The position numbers were made by a program, and so were the translations under genes. Below are positions 27,206 through 36,477 of a DNA stretch of 64,000 nucleotides, piece after piece (within the stretch, counting starts at the first letter, position 1; every line of letters starts with the position of its first letter). This DNA comes from Bacteroidota bacterium. Lineage in GTDB: Bacteria > Bacteroidota > Bacteroidia > Bacteroidales > Lentimicrobiaceae. Below the pieces are notes generated by a model, which did not search any database, had not been told where the DNA came from, and worked only from the letters and a program-made list of their open reading frames with translations. The stretch is from the NCBI GenBank assembly GCA_023417935.1, contig JAEZDY010000031.1:62001-126000 (forward strand). The letters run 5' to 3'.

Positions 27206-27296
27206 TCAGGCTTTATTTTGATTAATCGGGAACCTTGCTTGACTGCAATTATTTGCACTAACTTTAATTATTTTCTTTTAAATTATAAGCTTCAGA

Positions 27297-28397
27297 CTAC
27301 TTATTTTCATTAATCTCATTGTCTTCCTTTTTCATAACATTTGTTTGTATTTGAATTGACTCTTCATGCACCAACCTAAGCAGATTAGCCAGGAATTGAT
27401 GGCTTAGTCCCTTGTCCTTGCCTTTAACCATGCGGTCAGAAAATAGTTCTTTCCATCTGCGTAGTTGCAATATTGTGATGTTGTTTTTGTGTTTGAATAC
27501 ACCCATTTCATGTGCTATCTCCATGCGCCGGGCAAGGAGTGCAATCATTTGCTCATCAATAAGGTCAATGTCACGGCGTAGAGCTTCAAGATTACGTTCT
27601 GTTTCATAAGTACCTTTAGGGCTGCGAATAACCAAATTATTAAGGATTTCCTGAAGGTAGGAAGGGCTAACTTGCTGCTTTGAATCAGTGAGTGCGTTCA
27701 GTGGGTCAATATGTGTTTCTATCATAAGCCCTTGCATTTCAAGATCAAGTGCTTGTTGTGATATTGATTGTATCAATGATGCGTTGCCACCAATATGACT
27801 TGGATCACATATCAACGGTAGTCCGGGCATTAAGCGCATTAACTCAATAGGTATTTCCCAGATGGGAGGATAACGGAAACCCATCTTTTCATGTTGTGAA
27901 AAACCTCTGTGAATTGCAGCAATTCTATTATGGCCTGATTTCATTATCCGCTCAATAGCACCAATCCAGAGCTTGAGATCAGGATTAACAGGATTCTTTA
28001 TCATTATTGGAATGTCAATACCTGTTAATGCCTCTGCCAGTTCTTGCACTGAAAAAGGATTAACTACAGTACGCGCCCCGATCCACAAAATATCAATTCC
28101 TGCAGCTACAGCCATCTCAACATGCTCAGGTGTTGCAACCTCCACGGTTGTTAATAGTCCTGTTTCCTTCTGAACCCTGTTAAGCCAAGGCAGTGCAGCC
28201 TTACCAACACCCTCAAAGCCGCCGGGTCGTGTACGAGGTTTCCAGATACCTGCCCTGAAGACCTTTACATGCGGAATTGTTGAAATGAGCCTGGCTGTTT
28301 CCATCACTTGTGCTTCAGTTTCAGCACTGCAAGGACCCGCAATTACGAAAGGCTTTTCATGATACGGTATCCATTTATTCAGAGAAACAAACTCCAT
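27297..28397 (-). CDS. Bifunctional DAHP synthase / chorismate mutase
   Basis: Joins the first step of the shikimate pathway with the first step of phenylalanine/tyrosine synthesis. The 366-residue chain has an N-terminal type I-beta DAHP synthase (FVIAGPCSAE, VFRAGIWKPRTRPGGFEG, IMIKNPVNPD, CDPSHIGGN) and a C-terminal AroQ chorismate mutase (LEALRRDIDLIDEQMIALLARRMEIA). The start at 28397 (MEFVSLNKW) is taken over a longer frame to 28481 because a -7 element lies at 28413-28420. It is divergent from asnS. Confidence 0.92.
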   Translation of the reverse strand: MEFVSLNKWIPYHEKPFVIAGPCSAETEAQVMETARLISTIPHVKVFRAGIWKPRTRPGGFEGVGKAALPWLNRVQKETGLLTTVEVATPEHVEMAVAAGIDILWIGARTVVNPFSVQELAEALTGIDIPIMIKNPVNPDLKLWIGAIERIMKSGHNRIAAIHRGFSQHEKMGFRYPPIWEIPIELMRLMPGLPLICDPSHIGGNASLIQSISQQALDLEMQGLMIETHIDPLNALTDSKQQVSPSYLQEILNNLVIRSPKGTYETERNLEALRRDIDLIDEQMIALLARRMEIAHEMGVFKHKNNITILQLRRWKELFSDRMVKGKDKGLSHQFLANLLRLVHEESIQIQTNVMKKEDNEINENK

Positions 28398-28412
28398 TGT
28401 TATAATTTTATG

Positions 28413-28420
28413 CAAAATTA
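28413..28420 (-). promoter_or_regulatory. -7 element (TAATTTTG) of the DAHP synthase/mutase gene
   Basis: TAnnTTTG match on the minus strand, 16 bases before the start codon at 28397. It decides the shorter start. Confidence 0.6.
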
Positions 28421-28469
28421 GTAAAAGATAGCTTGAAGCTATGAAAGTGTGTCTATAACACATTTTTCG

Positions 28470-28477
28470 TAACTTTG
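28470..28477 (+). promoter_or_regulatory. -7 element (TAACTTTG) of asnS
   Basis: Perfect TAnnTTTG match about 72 bases before the asnS ATG, leaving a leader of some 65 bases. Confidence 0.6.
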
Positions 28478-28548
28478 CCATCCTGATAGTTCTAACTGTC
28501 GGGAGTGCAAACTGTTGCTTAAGTCATTAAGAAAAATACACTTTATAA

Positions 28549-29955
28549 ATGGAATCTCTGAAGAGAATAAGAATTGCCAATTTACTGCGTGACTGGGAAG
28601 GTATTGGTGCAGGCAGTATCATTAACCTGAAAGGGTGGGTTCGTACCAAAAGGGGAAATAAGAAAGTTGCCTTCATTGCGCTTAATGATGGCTCAACTAT
28701 ACATAATATTCAAATTGTTGTTGACCTTGAATCATTTGATGAGGCAGCGATGAAACTGATAACTACCGGCTCATGCATATCAGTTAACGGTATTTTGGTT
28801 GAATCACCTGGTCAGGGTCAGGCTGTTGAACTACAAGCACGGGAGATTGAGGTATATGGCACTGCTGATGCTGAAACTTACCCTCTCCAGAAAAAAGGAC
28901 ATACATTAGAGTTTCTCCGTGAAATTGCACACCTCAGGCCGCGTACAAATACCTTTGGTGCTATATTGCGTATAAGGCATGCCATGTCATTTGCCATTCA
29001 TAAATATTTCAATGATAACGGCTTTTATTATCTGCACACACCTATAATCACTGGCTCAGATGCTGAAGGTGCTGGTGCAATGTTCAGGGTAACTACTTTA
29101 AATGACAAAAAACCACCCCTAACAAGTGAAGGTGAAGTTGATTATACACAGGATTTCTTTGGAAAGCCTACCAACCTGACCGTATCAGGACAACTTGAAG
29201 GCGAATTGGGTGCTATGGCTCTATCAAATATCTACACTTTTGGTCCAACATTCAGAGCTGAGAATAGTAACACCCCACGGCATCTTGCTGAATTTTGGAT
29301 GGTGGAGCCGGAAATGGCTTTTCATGATATTACTGACAATATGGACCTGGCCGAGGATTTCCTCAAATATCTGGTTAATTATGCACTTACTAATTGCAAG
29401 GATGACCTGGATTTCCTCAATAACATGTATGACAAAGAGTTAATAGATCGCCTGAAATTTGTAACTGAAAATGCATTTCAAAGGCTCGATTACACTGAAG
29501 CAATTGATATTTTACAAGCATCTGGACAATCTTTTGAATTCCCTGTGAACTGGGGAACCGATTTACAGAGTGAACATGAACGATACCTTGTAGAAAAGCA
29601 TTTTATGAAGCCGGTGATACTTACAAACTATCCAATGTCAATCAAAGCTTTCTACATGAAACAAAATGATGACGGGCGCACCGTAAGGGCTATGGATGTG
29701 TTGTTCCCACGTATCGGAGAAATTATTGGCGGCTCACAAAGGGAAGAGAATCTTGAAAAGCTGACAAGAAGAATAAATGAAATGGGAATCCCTGAAAAGG
29801 ATATGTGGTGGTACCTTGACACCAGGAAGTTTGGAACTGCCCCGCATAGTGGTTTCGGTTTGGGATTTGAGCGTTTAATTCTATTTGTAACAGGTATGGC
29901 AAACATACGTGATGTCATTCCTTTCCCCCGAACTCCGCAAAATGCTGAGTTTTAA
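28549..29955 (+). CDS. asnS: Asparaginyl-tRNA synthetase
   Basis: Class IIb synthetase of 468 residues that charges tRNA-Asn. An N-terminal OB fold (GWVRTKRGNKKVAFIALNDGS) is followed by the catalytic domain with motif 2 (FRAENSNTPRHLAEFWMVEPEMAF) and motif 3 (GFGLGFERLILFVTGM). The length and the GSDAEGAGAMF insertion fit AsnRS rather than AspRS. rpoN follows after 80 bases that contain a weak stem TATCAGT/ACTGATA (29981-30003). Confidence 0.97.
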   Translation: MESLKRIRIANLLRDWEGIGAGSIINLKGWVRTKRGNKKVAFIALNDGSTIHNIQIVVDLESFDEAAMKLITTGSCISVNGILVESPGQGQAVELQAREIEVYGTADAETYPLQKKGHTLEFLREIAHLRPRTNTFGAILRIRHAMSFAIHKYFNDNGFYYLHTPIITGSDAEGAGAMFRVTTLNDKKPPLTSEGEVDYTQDFFGKPTNLTVSGQLEGELGAMALSNIYTFGPTFRAENSNTPRHLAEFWMVEPEMAFHDITDNMDLAEDFLKYLVNYALTNCKDDLDFLNNMYDKELIDRLKFVTENAFQRLDYTEAIDILQASGQSFEFPVNWGTDLQSEHERYLVEKHFMKPVILTNYPMSIKAFYMKQNDDGRTVRAMDVLFPRIGEIIGGSQREENLEKLTRRINEMGIPEKDMWWYLDTRKFGTAPHSGFGLGFERLILFVTGMANIRDVIPFPRTPQNAEF

Positions 29956-30035
29956 GAGAATAATTAAATAAACAAAACGTTATCAGTTTGCATTATACTG
30001 ATAGAAATCATTAGGAACACAGAAGAGGAATTTGC

Positions 30036-31499
30036 ATGTTAAGTCAAAAACTACAGCAGAAACTATTACAAAGGCTGTCACCTCAGCAAATATTGCTGAT
30101 GAAGTTACTGCAGATACCCTCTATTGCCCTGGAACAGCGGATTAAACAGGAGATTGAAGAAAATCCTGCACTTGAGGATGTTAATGATCCGGAAATGTCT
30201 ACTGATCTCGAAGAAAATGTCTCAGACGTTGAGCCTGATCCTGTAGATGAACTTGAACGTGAACGTGAGGATTTTGATATTACTGAATACCTCGATGATG
30301 ATGATATTCCGGCATATCGCTTAAATGCCGGTAATACAAGTGCTGATGATGAACATCATGAAGTGCCCTATGCTTCCGGTACCAGCTTCCATGAAATGCT
30401 GATCGCACAACTCGGTCTCAGAGTGCTTGATGAACGGCAAATAAAGATGGCAACTTATATCATAGGCAATATTGATGATTCAGGTTATCTGAACCGTGAT
30501 CTTAGTGCAATGGTTGATGATCTAGCTTTTACACAGAATATTATCACCGACCTACGGGAGTTGAACAACATGCTCATGATTGTACAGGAGTTTGACCCAC
30601 CAGGAGTTGGGGCCCGTGATTTAAGAGAATGCCTGCTTATTCAGCTTCGTCGTAAGGATCAAACCTTACCTGTTGAACTTGCTTTAGAGCTTGTGGAGAA
30701 CTTCTTTGATGAACTTACCAAGAAGCATTACGATAAGATCACAAAAAAGACCAAAGTTAGTGAGGCTGACCTAAGGGATGCTATCAACGAGATACTCAAG
30801 TTAAATCCAAAACCCGGTAATGCCGTTGATGAAGGAATAAGAAGCAGCCAGTACATCATGCCTGATTTCTTTATATACAACCGGGATGAAGAACTTGAGC
30901 TTCAGCTTAATTCACGCAACATGCCTGAACTTAGACTTAGTCGTAACTATGTGGATATGCTTGAAACTTATGCTGAGAATAAGAGCAAGTCAAATACACA
31001 GCGTGAGGCTGTTATGTTTATTAAGCAAAAAATTGATTCTGCAAAGTGGTTCATTGATGCTATTAAACAACGCCAGCACACACTATATGTAACAATGAGT
31101 GCCATTATGGAATACCAACGGGAGTATTTTCTTACAGGTGATGAAACTAAGCTGAAACCAATGATCCTGAAGGATATTGCTGAACTGGTGGGACTTGATA
31201 TATCTACAATTTCAAGAGTAGCCAATTCAAAATATGCCCAAACACCCTATGGCACATACTTACTGAAAAGCTTCTTCTCTGAATCCATGCAAACTGATAC
31301 TGGTGAAGAGGTATCAACCAGGGAAATAAAGAAGATACTTTCAGACTGCATTGCTGCAGAAGAAAAAGGCAAACCGCTTACTGATGAACAACTAACTGAA
31401 ATTCTGAAAGAAAAGGGATACAACATTGCCCGACGCACTGTTGCTAAATACAGGGAGCAATTAAATATACCCGTTGCCCGATTAAGGAAAGAGCTTTAG
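30036..31499 (+). CDS. rpoN: RNA polymerase sigma-54 factor
   Basis: Alternative sigma factor for -24/-12 promoters that needs AAA+ activators. The 487-residue chain has the Gln/Leu-rich region I (LSQKLQQKLLQRLSPQQILLMKLLQ), an acidic region II (EDVNDPEMSTDLEENVSDVEPD), the core-binding region and the C-terminal RpoN box ARRTVAKYREQL. AGAGGA lies about seven bases before the ATG. It probably serves the sigma-54-dependent regulator encoded at 61527-62909, among others. Confidence 0.96.
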   Translation: MLSQKLQQKLLQRLSPQQILLMKLLQIPSIALEQRIKQEIEENPALEDVNDPEMSTDLEENVSDVEPDPVDELEREREDFDITEYLDDDDIPAYRLNAGNTSADDEHHEVPYASGTSFHEMLIAQLGLRVLDERQIKMATYIIGNIDDSGYLNRDLSAMVDDLAFTQNIITDLRELNNMLMIVQEFDPPGVGARDLRECLLIQLRRKDQTLPVELALELVENFFDELTKKHYDKITKKTKVSEADLRDAINEILKLNPKPGNAVDEGIRSSQYIMPDFFIYNRDEELELQLNSRNMPELRLSRNYVDMLETYAENKSKSNTQREAVMFIKQKIDSAKWFIDAIKQRQHTLYVTMSAIMEYQREYFLTGDETKLKPMILKDIAELVGLDISTISRVANSKYAQTPYGTYLLKSFFSESMQTDTGEEVSTREIKKILSDCIAAEEKGKPLTDEQLTEILKEKGYNIARRTVAKYREQLNIPVARLRKEL

Positions 31500-31712
31500 T
31501 AGAATCAGCTCATAACCTACCTTACTGTGAACTCCAATTCTATGGCACTATAGCCATATAAGTTAAAGTAATTGAAATTAGTGCTATATTTCTCTGATCA
31601 ACTTCTCTGCCAATGAATATTAGGTAAAACCTTGACCAATATCGTTTTTTTTCGTATATTGCGTAGGAATAATACTAATATGCCTGTTTCACTAAAAAGA
31701 AAGGACTAAAGC

Positions 31713-32849
31713 ATGGAAACTATAGATGAGAAGATCATAACAATTGCCCGGTTCCCTAATAACAGAGCTTTATTACTACAATCCAGGCTTCAGGCAGAAG
31801 GTATTGATTGCTTCCTTTCACATCAAAATTTGCTGCAACCTGCAATTTCAACCGGGGTAGAGATTAAAGTGCGCGAGACAGATACAGATAAGGCACTTCG
31901 GATAATTGAGCAATATAAACAGGAGCGAGGTGTCCAGAAGGAAAAGTCAATCAAAAAGCTTAAAAATGTGCGACGCATTTTAGTGCCTGTTGATTATTCA
32001 AACGCTTCGAAAAAAGCAGTGAAATTTGCTGTTGAAATTGCTGACATGATTAAAGCGGAAGTTAAATTGCTTCATGTTTTCTATAATCCTGCTATTGATG
32101 TTGTGCCATTTGATACAAGCCATGCTTACCAGATAAATCTTTCCAACTATTTGCATGAAATAGAGCAGACCGCCCGAAAACAAATGGCATCACTTGTTTG
32201 TGAAACCCGGAATATGGCATCAATGTCAAAACATAAGGTTAAAGTGTCGTTTTCGCTAATGAACGGTCTTGCACAAGATGAGATACTTAGCATGAGTGAC
32301 AAATACAAACCTGGGCTCATTGTAATGGGATCACGTGGTATGGGAAATCAATCAGGGGGTTTAATAGGTAGTGTTACTGCCAAGATAGTATCGAAATCAG
32401 AAATTCCAGTGATTGCAATTCCTGAAAACTCAAAACCGATTCCTGTTAAGCAACTGAAAAATGTATTGTACGCTACAGATTTTGATAACTATGATCAGGT
32501 GGCATTAAGTAAGCTCCTTAACCTGCTTCACCCTTTTAATGCAACTTTGCATATAGTGCATATCAGTGTGGGATCTAAAAAATCATGGGACAAAATGAAG
32601 ATGGATTCATTAAGGAAGTTCATAAAGGAAGAATACGAGAACTTTCCAATAAAGAGTAAAATACTTGTGGGAGATAATGTAATCAACGGGTTAGAAACAT
32701 ACATGCGGGATAATACTATTGATGTAATTGCATTAACTAACCACTCCCGTGGAATTCTGCAAAGCTTTTTTGCCCCTAGCGTCACAAAGATGATAATGCA
32801 TCGCATCAGCCGACCATTATTGGTATTTAAAGCTAAAGAATCCATATAA
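31713..32849 (+). CDS. DUF2007 domain fused to two UspA domains
   Basis: A cytoplasmic protein of 378 residues. Residues about 8-67 match the small DUF2007 fold (IARFPNNRALLLQSRLQAEGIDCFL). Two UspA domains follow: VRRILVPVDYSNASKKAVKFA with the nucleotide loop GSRGMGNQSGGLIGSVTAKIV, then LKNVLYATDFDNYDQVALSK with a reduced loop LTNHSRGILQSFF. This is the third Usp protein in the window. A weak promoter (TTG 31632-31634, 20 bases, TATATTGC 31655-31662) precedes it. Confidence 0.85.
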   Translation: METIDEKIITIARFPNNRALLLQSRLQAEGIDCFLSHQNLLQPAISTGVEIKVRETDTDKALRIIEQYKQERGVQKEKSIKKLKNVRRILVPVDYSNASKKAVKFAVEIADMIKAEVKLLHVFYNPAIDVVPFDTSHAYQINLSNYLHEIEQTARKQMASLVCETRNMASMSKHKVKVSFSLMNGLAQDEILSMSDKYKPGLIVMGSRGMGNQSGGLIGSVTAKIVSKSEIPVIAIPENSKPIPVKQLKNVLYATDFDNYDQVALSKLLNLLHPFNATLHIVHISVGSKKSWDKMKMDSLRKFIKEEYENFPIKSKILVGDNVINGLETYMRDNTIDVIALTNHSRGILQSFFAPSVTKMIMHRISRPLLVFKAKESI

Positions 32850-32904
32850 ATTGTTAAGTATCAGCTGCTAATAGGTGTTCGGTAAGTCAATTCTATCCCA
32901 GGGC

Positions 32905-33267
32905 CTAAATAACCGGATAAAATGCATTCTCTAAATGATCTATTTCAACGTGATCTTTATTGATTACCAAGGATAAGATATCAAACCTTACTTCTTGTTC
33001 AATACGATATCTCTCTGCATAAGCCTGAGCAGCTCTTACTAACAACCGCTGTTTGTTTTTTGTTACAAAACTGTATGGTTCCCCGAATACCCTGGAACTG
33101 CGGGTTTTTACTTCAAGGATGATCAGATGTTCTGAGTTAAGAGCAATGATATCAATTTCCTCCTTGCCAAATACCCAATTGGTCTCAAGAATTGTAAATC
33201 CTTTTTCAATTAGATAAGTTAGCGCAACCTCTTCACCCTGGTTGCCCAGATCGTTATGTTCAGCCAT
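32905..33267 (-). CDS. yraN: UPF0102 (YraN) nuclease-like protein
   Basis: A protein of 120 residues with the restriction-endonuclease-like core GEEVALTYLIEKGF, KEEIDIIALNSEHLIILEVKTR: the Glu/Asp/Glu-x-Lys set of the family. It likely acts on branched or damaged DNA, but the cellular role is not settled. Its ATG follows the LD-carboxypeptidase stop without a gap, so the two are cotranscribed. Confidence 0.9.
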   Translation of the reverse strand: MAEHNDLGNQGEEVALTYLIEKGFTILETNWVFGKEEIDIIALNSEHLIILEVKTRSSRVFGEPYSFVTKNKQRLLVRAAQAYAERYRIEQEVRFDILSLVINKDHVEIDHLENAFYPVI

Positions 33268-34290
33268 TTAAGCACTCTTTAAAACCAATGCATAAATAAA
33301 ATATAGCAATAAGAAAGCGGTAACAAGAAATAGAAGTGGTTTGAGTATGGTCTTGAACCACTTAAATCCTTTCTTTGCGGCCGGGGTATTGATGATCAGG
33401 CAAGATTCATCACTGACTTCTATCGTTACTTCTCTTCCAAAGATTAAAGGTAGGTTCAAAGGTTGATGCCCTGCAGGAAACCCAAATATAACCGGGAACT
33501 TGTATTCTTTTACTGCTTCAGAAATAATTTCTTCGGCAGTTTTACCGAAAGGGGTTACATTATCGCGCATATCGGTGAAACCTCCCACAATAAGGCCAGC
33601 AAGGTTGTCAAGTTTTCCGCTCCTTTTCAGGGAAACCATCATTCGATCTACATGATAAAGGTATTCATCAATGTCCTCAATAAACAATATCTTTCCGTTT
33701 GTGTCAATATCAGAAGAACTGCCCTGCAATCCATATAATATAGACAGATTTCCTCCTATTAGGACTCCTTTTGAAACTCCATTCCTGTTTAAGGAATGAC
33801 CGGTAATTTGATAAGTTAAATTTTCACCAAACAAGCACTTGCGCAGTTCTTCAATAGATCTTTTTGAATCATCGGAGGTGAGATCAAAGTTAATGGGCAT
33901 AAGACTATGCACTGTTTCAATGCCAAAGTGCTTATGTATATGGGAATGTAGAACTGTAATATCACTAAAGCCAATTATCCACTTTGGCGATAAACTAAAC
34001 TTGGTGAAATTTATTTTGTCAATAGCCCTTACTGTACCATATCCACCCCGCGCACTAATAATTGCTTTAACCGATTCATCATCAAGAAGTCCTTGAAGAT
34101 CAGAGATACGTTGCTCATCAGTGCCCGCAAACTGATTATTTGTAGCAAATAAATTGGGTGATAAATGGACTTTTAATCCCCATGATTCAAAAACTTCAAT
34201 GGCTATTTGTAATTCTTCAGGAGAAATCTTCCTTGCAGGTGCAGTAATGGCAATAGTATCACCTGGCTGTAGAAATGCAGGAGTGAGCAT
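33268..34290 (-). CDS. LD-carboxypeptidase (S66 family) with a C-terminal membrane anchor
   Basis: A protein of 340 residues of the S66 family that trims D-Ala from murein tetrapeptides or cleaves microcin-type adducts. The nucleophile is the Ser in IIGFSDITVLH, with Glu in IEDIDEYLYHVDRM and His in AGHQPLNLP. Unlike typical cytoplasmic family members (about 300 residues) it ends with a hydrophobic helix, LLFLVTAFLLLYFIYALV, and a short basic tail. This would place it at the inner membrane with the enzyme facing the cytoplasm. A -7 element lies at 34304-34311. Confidence 0.88.
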   Translation of the reverse strand: MLTPAFLQPGDTIAITAPARKISPEELQIAIEVFESWGLKVHLSPNLFATNNQFAGTDEQRISDLQGLLDDESVKAIISARGGYGTVRAIDKINFTKFSLSPKWIIGFSDITVLHSHIHKHFGIETVHSLMPINFDLTSDDSKRSIEELRKCLFGENLTYQITGHSLNRNGVSKGVLIGGNLSILYGLQGSSSDIDTNGKILFIEDIDEYLYHVDRMMVSLKRSGKLDNLAGLIVGGFTDMRDNVTPFGKTAEEIISEAVKEYKFPVIFGFPAGHQPLNLPLIFGREVTIEVSDESCLIINTPAAKKGFKWFKTILKPLLFLVTAFLLLYFIYALVLKSA

Positions 34291-34303
34291 TATCTTTTTT
34301 AGT

Positions 34304-34311
34304 CAAAGGTA
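34304..34311 (-). promoter_or_regulatory. -7 element (TACCTTTG) of the LD-carboxypeptidase gene
   Basis: Perfect TAnnTTTG on the minus strand, 14 bases before the start at 34290, directly behind the upstream gene's terminator. Confidence 0.65.
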
Positions 34312-34315
34312 AAAA

Positions 34316-34348
34316 GAAAAAAGGGAAGAAACCACTCTTCCCTTTTCA
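34316..34348 (-). terminator. Rho-independent terminator of the 102-residue orphan gene
   Basis: Nine-base stem AAGGGAAGA (34321-34329) / TCTTCCCTT (34336-34344), T-rich on the minus-strand exit side. Confidence 0.75.
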
Positions 34349-34365
34349 TGCAACCTAACAACCAA

Positions 34366-34674
34366 TCATGAATAAAATTTTGTCCTAAACATCCAGTGAG
34401 GTCTGTACGAAGGAATATTTAAATCTTTTACTTTCTGATATAAACCATCATAGTAGTTAACAAGTTCATTTAATGAACCCATTTTATAGAGGGAATGTAA
34501 TTCAGCAACATTTATGTTATCAGAAATTTCTGGATACTTCTCAGTTATCAAGCGAGCCAAACGTTCTATTTTTTGCATATAGTCTTCACGTGTTTGCATG
34601 AAGAGGCTCTTGTTTTCTGTTTTTGAAGATACCATCTGATCTATCATAAATCGCTCCCCCTTAGTTAACTTCAT
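34366..34674 (-). CDS. Hypothetical small helical protein
   Basis: A 102-residue, highly charged, mostly helical protein without signal peptide; no family recognised. A second start at 34647 (MIDQM) is preceded by AAGGGGGAG at proper spacing, and the -7-like GACTTTTG lies only a few bases before the first ATG, so the 93-residue form may be the real one. It has its own terminator (34316-34348) and is divergent from rubrerythrin. Confidence 0.6.
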   Translation of the reverse strand: MKLTKGERFMIDQMVSSKTENKSLFMQTREDYMQKIERLARLITEKYPEISDNINVAELHSLYKMGSLNELVNYYDGLYQKVKDLNIPSYRPHWMFRTKFYS

Positions 34675-34765
34675 TTATACAAAAGTCACTCAAAACTGCC
34701 ACACAGTTGTTATATTATTTTACTAAATTGTTACATAATCTTACTCACAAAACATTAAATATGAG

Positions 34766-34773
34766 TACCTTTG
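34766..34773 (+). promoter_or_regulatory. -7 element (TACCTTTG) of rubrerythrin
   Basis: Perfect TAnnTTTG, leaving a leader of about 60 bases before the ATG at 34841. Confidence 0.6.
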
Positions 34774-34840
34774 AATACTCAGATTAATTAAAAATATTTT
34801 AAGGGATTCGATTTACTATTTAAACAACCAATTTATTATC

Positions 34841-35455
34841 ATGGAAGAAATTCTTAAAGAAACTTCAGAACTTACAGGTGTGAAGTCATTAAAAGGAACA
34901 GAAACAGAAAAAAACCTGCTTAAATCTTTTGCCGGTGAATCACAGGCTGCACGTCGTTACCGTCTTTTCGCAAAACAGGCGAAAGAAGATGGATATGAGC
35001 AAATTGCCGACTTTTTTGAAGAAACTGCTGCACAGGAGGATATGCACTCAAAAACTTTCTTCAAATTCTTACAGGGAGGGATGGTAGAAATCACTGCAAG
35101 TTATCCCGCCGGTATTATAGGAACAACCGCCGAAAATCTTGAAGCCTCAGCAGAGGGTGAACATGAAGAAAGTTCCTTACTATATCCTGAATTTGCGGCT
35201 ATTGCAGAAGCTGAAGGATTTAAAAAGATTGCCAGCATCTTCAGGCTTATCTCATCAGTTGAAGCTGAACATGAAAAGCGATATAGGAAGTTACTCAAAA
35301 ACCTGAACGACAATAAAGTATTTGAACGAGAAGATGATGTTATTTGGGTGTGCCGTAAATGTGGTTATCATTATAAAGGTAAACGGGCTTTAAAAAACTG
35401 CCCTGTATGTGATCATCCAAGAGCTTATTTTGAAATTGAACAAGATAATTTCTAA
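34841..35455 (+). CDS. Rubrerythrin
   Basis: A cytoplasmic peroxide-reducing diiron protein of 204 residues, typical of anaerobes and microaerophiles. The diiron ligands lie in AGESQAARRY, FFEETAAQEDMH, IAEAEGFKKIA and ISSVEAEHEKRY; the C-terminal rubredoxin-like site has the pairs CRKCGY and CPVCDH. The first 20 residues extend the usual N-terminus a little. Supports an oxygen-sensitive lifestyle. Confidence 0.95.
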   Translation: MEEILKETSELTGVKSLKGTETEKNLLKSFAGESQAARRYRLFAKQAKEDGYEQIADFFEETAAQEDMHSKTFFKFLQGGMVEITASYPAGIIGTTAENLEASAEGEHEESSLLYPEFAAIAEAEGFKKIASIFRLISSVEAEHEKRYRKLLKNLNDNKVFEREDDVIWVCRKCGYHYKGKRALKNCPVCDHPRAYFEIEQDNF

Positions 35456-35466
35456 GATTAGTTATT

Positions 35467-35508
35467 AGAGGACCTAAGAATTAATTAAAAGAGGACCTTA
35501 GAATTAAT
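35467..35508. repeat. Two-copy 23-bp direct repeat
   Basis: AGAGGACCTAAGAATTAAT and AGAGGACCTTAGAATTAAT, offset by 23 bases, between the rubrerythrin stop and the convergent sigma-factor gene. Function unknown. Confidence 0.6.
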
Positions 35509-35537
35509 GATAAGAAGACTTCAAGAAAGTTATCTTA

Positions 35538-36110
35538 TTAGTAAGTTTCTGACATGCGAGGGTCTTCCATTATTGACTTTTTCAATCTTTCCTTGCAGTT
35601 ATACTTCTTAGTTTTGGCATAGTTTTCTGAACTGTAACCCATGGTATCTGCTATGTCTTTTGAGCTGTATTTCTGCAAGGAAAGTAATAAAATACGCTGG
35701 CAGTCCTTTTCCATTGCGTTAAAGTGATCTCTGTATATTTTATATCGAAGCTGCTCAACTTCAGCAAGTTCTATATTATCACTCTCTGATAGATTGAAGA
35801 ATTTCTCAAGCGCCTCAAAGTTATCCATTCCCTTGCGTTTAACTTTCAGGCGTTGCATCCACAGATTGCGGCTTATGGAATATAGATAAGTAAGAAATGA
35901 GCAGGTGAGATAGAACTCATCCTTCTGAACATTTTTTAGGATTACGAGCAATGATTCCTGAAAAATATCTTCAGCATCTTCATCGTTGCCAGTATTCTTT
36001 TTAATGAGGAATTTAATAGTCGGGAAAAACTCCTTATATACATGTTTAATGATAAAATCACTATTAAGCTTAAGACCCTGAATAATCGCGCTGTCTGAAT
36101 AGTGTATCAT
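35538..36110 (-). CDS. ECF-type RNA polymerase sigma factor
   Basis: A protein of 190 residues with sigma region 2 (NDEDAEDIFQESLLVILKNV, then FLTYLYSISRNLWMQRLKVKRK) and region 4 (LLLSLQKYSSKDIADTMGYSSENYAKTKKYNCKERLKK). No anti-sigma factor gene is adjacent. It is divergent from porZ, across 367 bases. In Porphyromonas gingivalis the ECF factor SigP regulates T9SS genes; whether this one does so is untested inference. Confidence 0.88.
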   Translation of the reverse strand: MIHYSDSAIIQGLKLNSDFIIKHVYKEFFPTIKFLIKKNTGNDEDAEDIFQESLLVILKNVQKDEFYLTCSFLTYLYSISRNLWMQRLKVKRKGMDNFEALEKFFNLSESDNIELAEVEQLRYKIYRDHFNAMEKDCQRILLLSLQKYSSKDIADTMGYSSENYAKTKKYNCKERLKKSIMEDPRMSETY

Positions 36111-36477
36111 TAAAAATCTATTTAAATCGGTAATCAGTTACTTTGTAAATCATGAATCACATTGTAAACAGTGAATTCAGATCACCCCCAATACTTTTTT
36201 TCAAATCTAAGTACATTTATTGACTGAGATTATAAAATTATGAAATTAAAGCATTTCAATAACAAAAAGTACAATAATTAATAGAGTAAAAATTTTTTCC
36301 CAAAAACACGGAAAATGATGAAATGTTTGCTAACAGGTACATACTATTATCTTTGCAACCAATTTTGCGACTAAAATGTATTCAATTGCAATAAATCTTT
36401 AAAATTTAAGTTTATTTCAATGATTCATTCAAGCAAAATCCAGTCACTTATAGGTTGAACAACTAACTATTCCATTA
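36111..36477. other. Divergent intergenic region of sigma factor and porZ
   Basis: AT-rich, no open frame. It holds the porZ promoter at 36326-36355 and a leader of about 115 bases. I see no RNA gene or terminator. Confidence 0.6.
36326..36355 (+). promoter_or_regulatory. Consensus Bacteroidota promoter of porZ
   Basis: TTTG at 36326-36329, 18 bases, then TATCTTTG at 36348-36355: one of the best -33/-7 pairs in the window. Confidence 0.7.

Noticed and set aside
29981..30003. Terminator after asnS
   Set aside because: Seven-base AT-rich stem without a T run; rpoN is probably read through from asnS.
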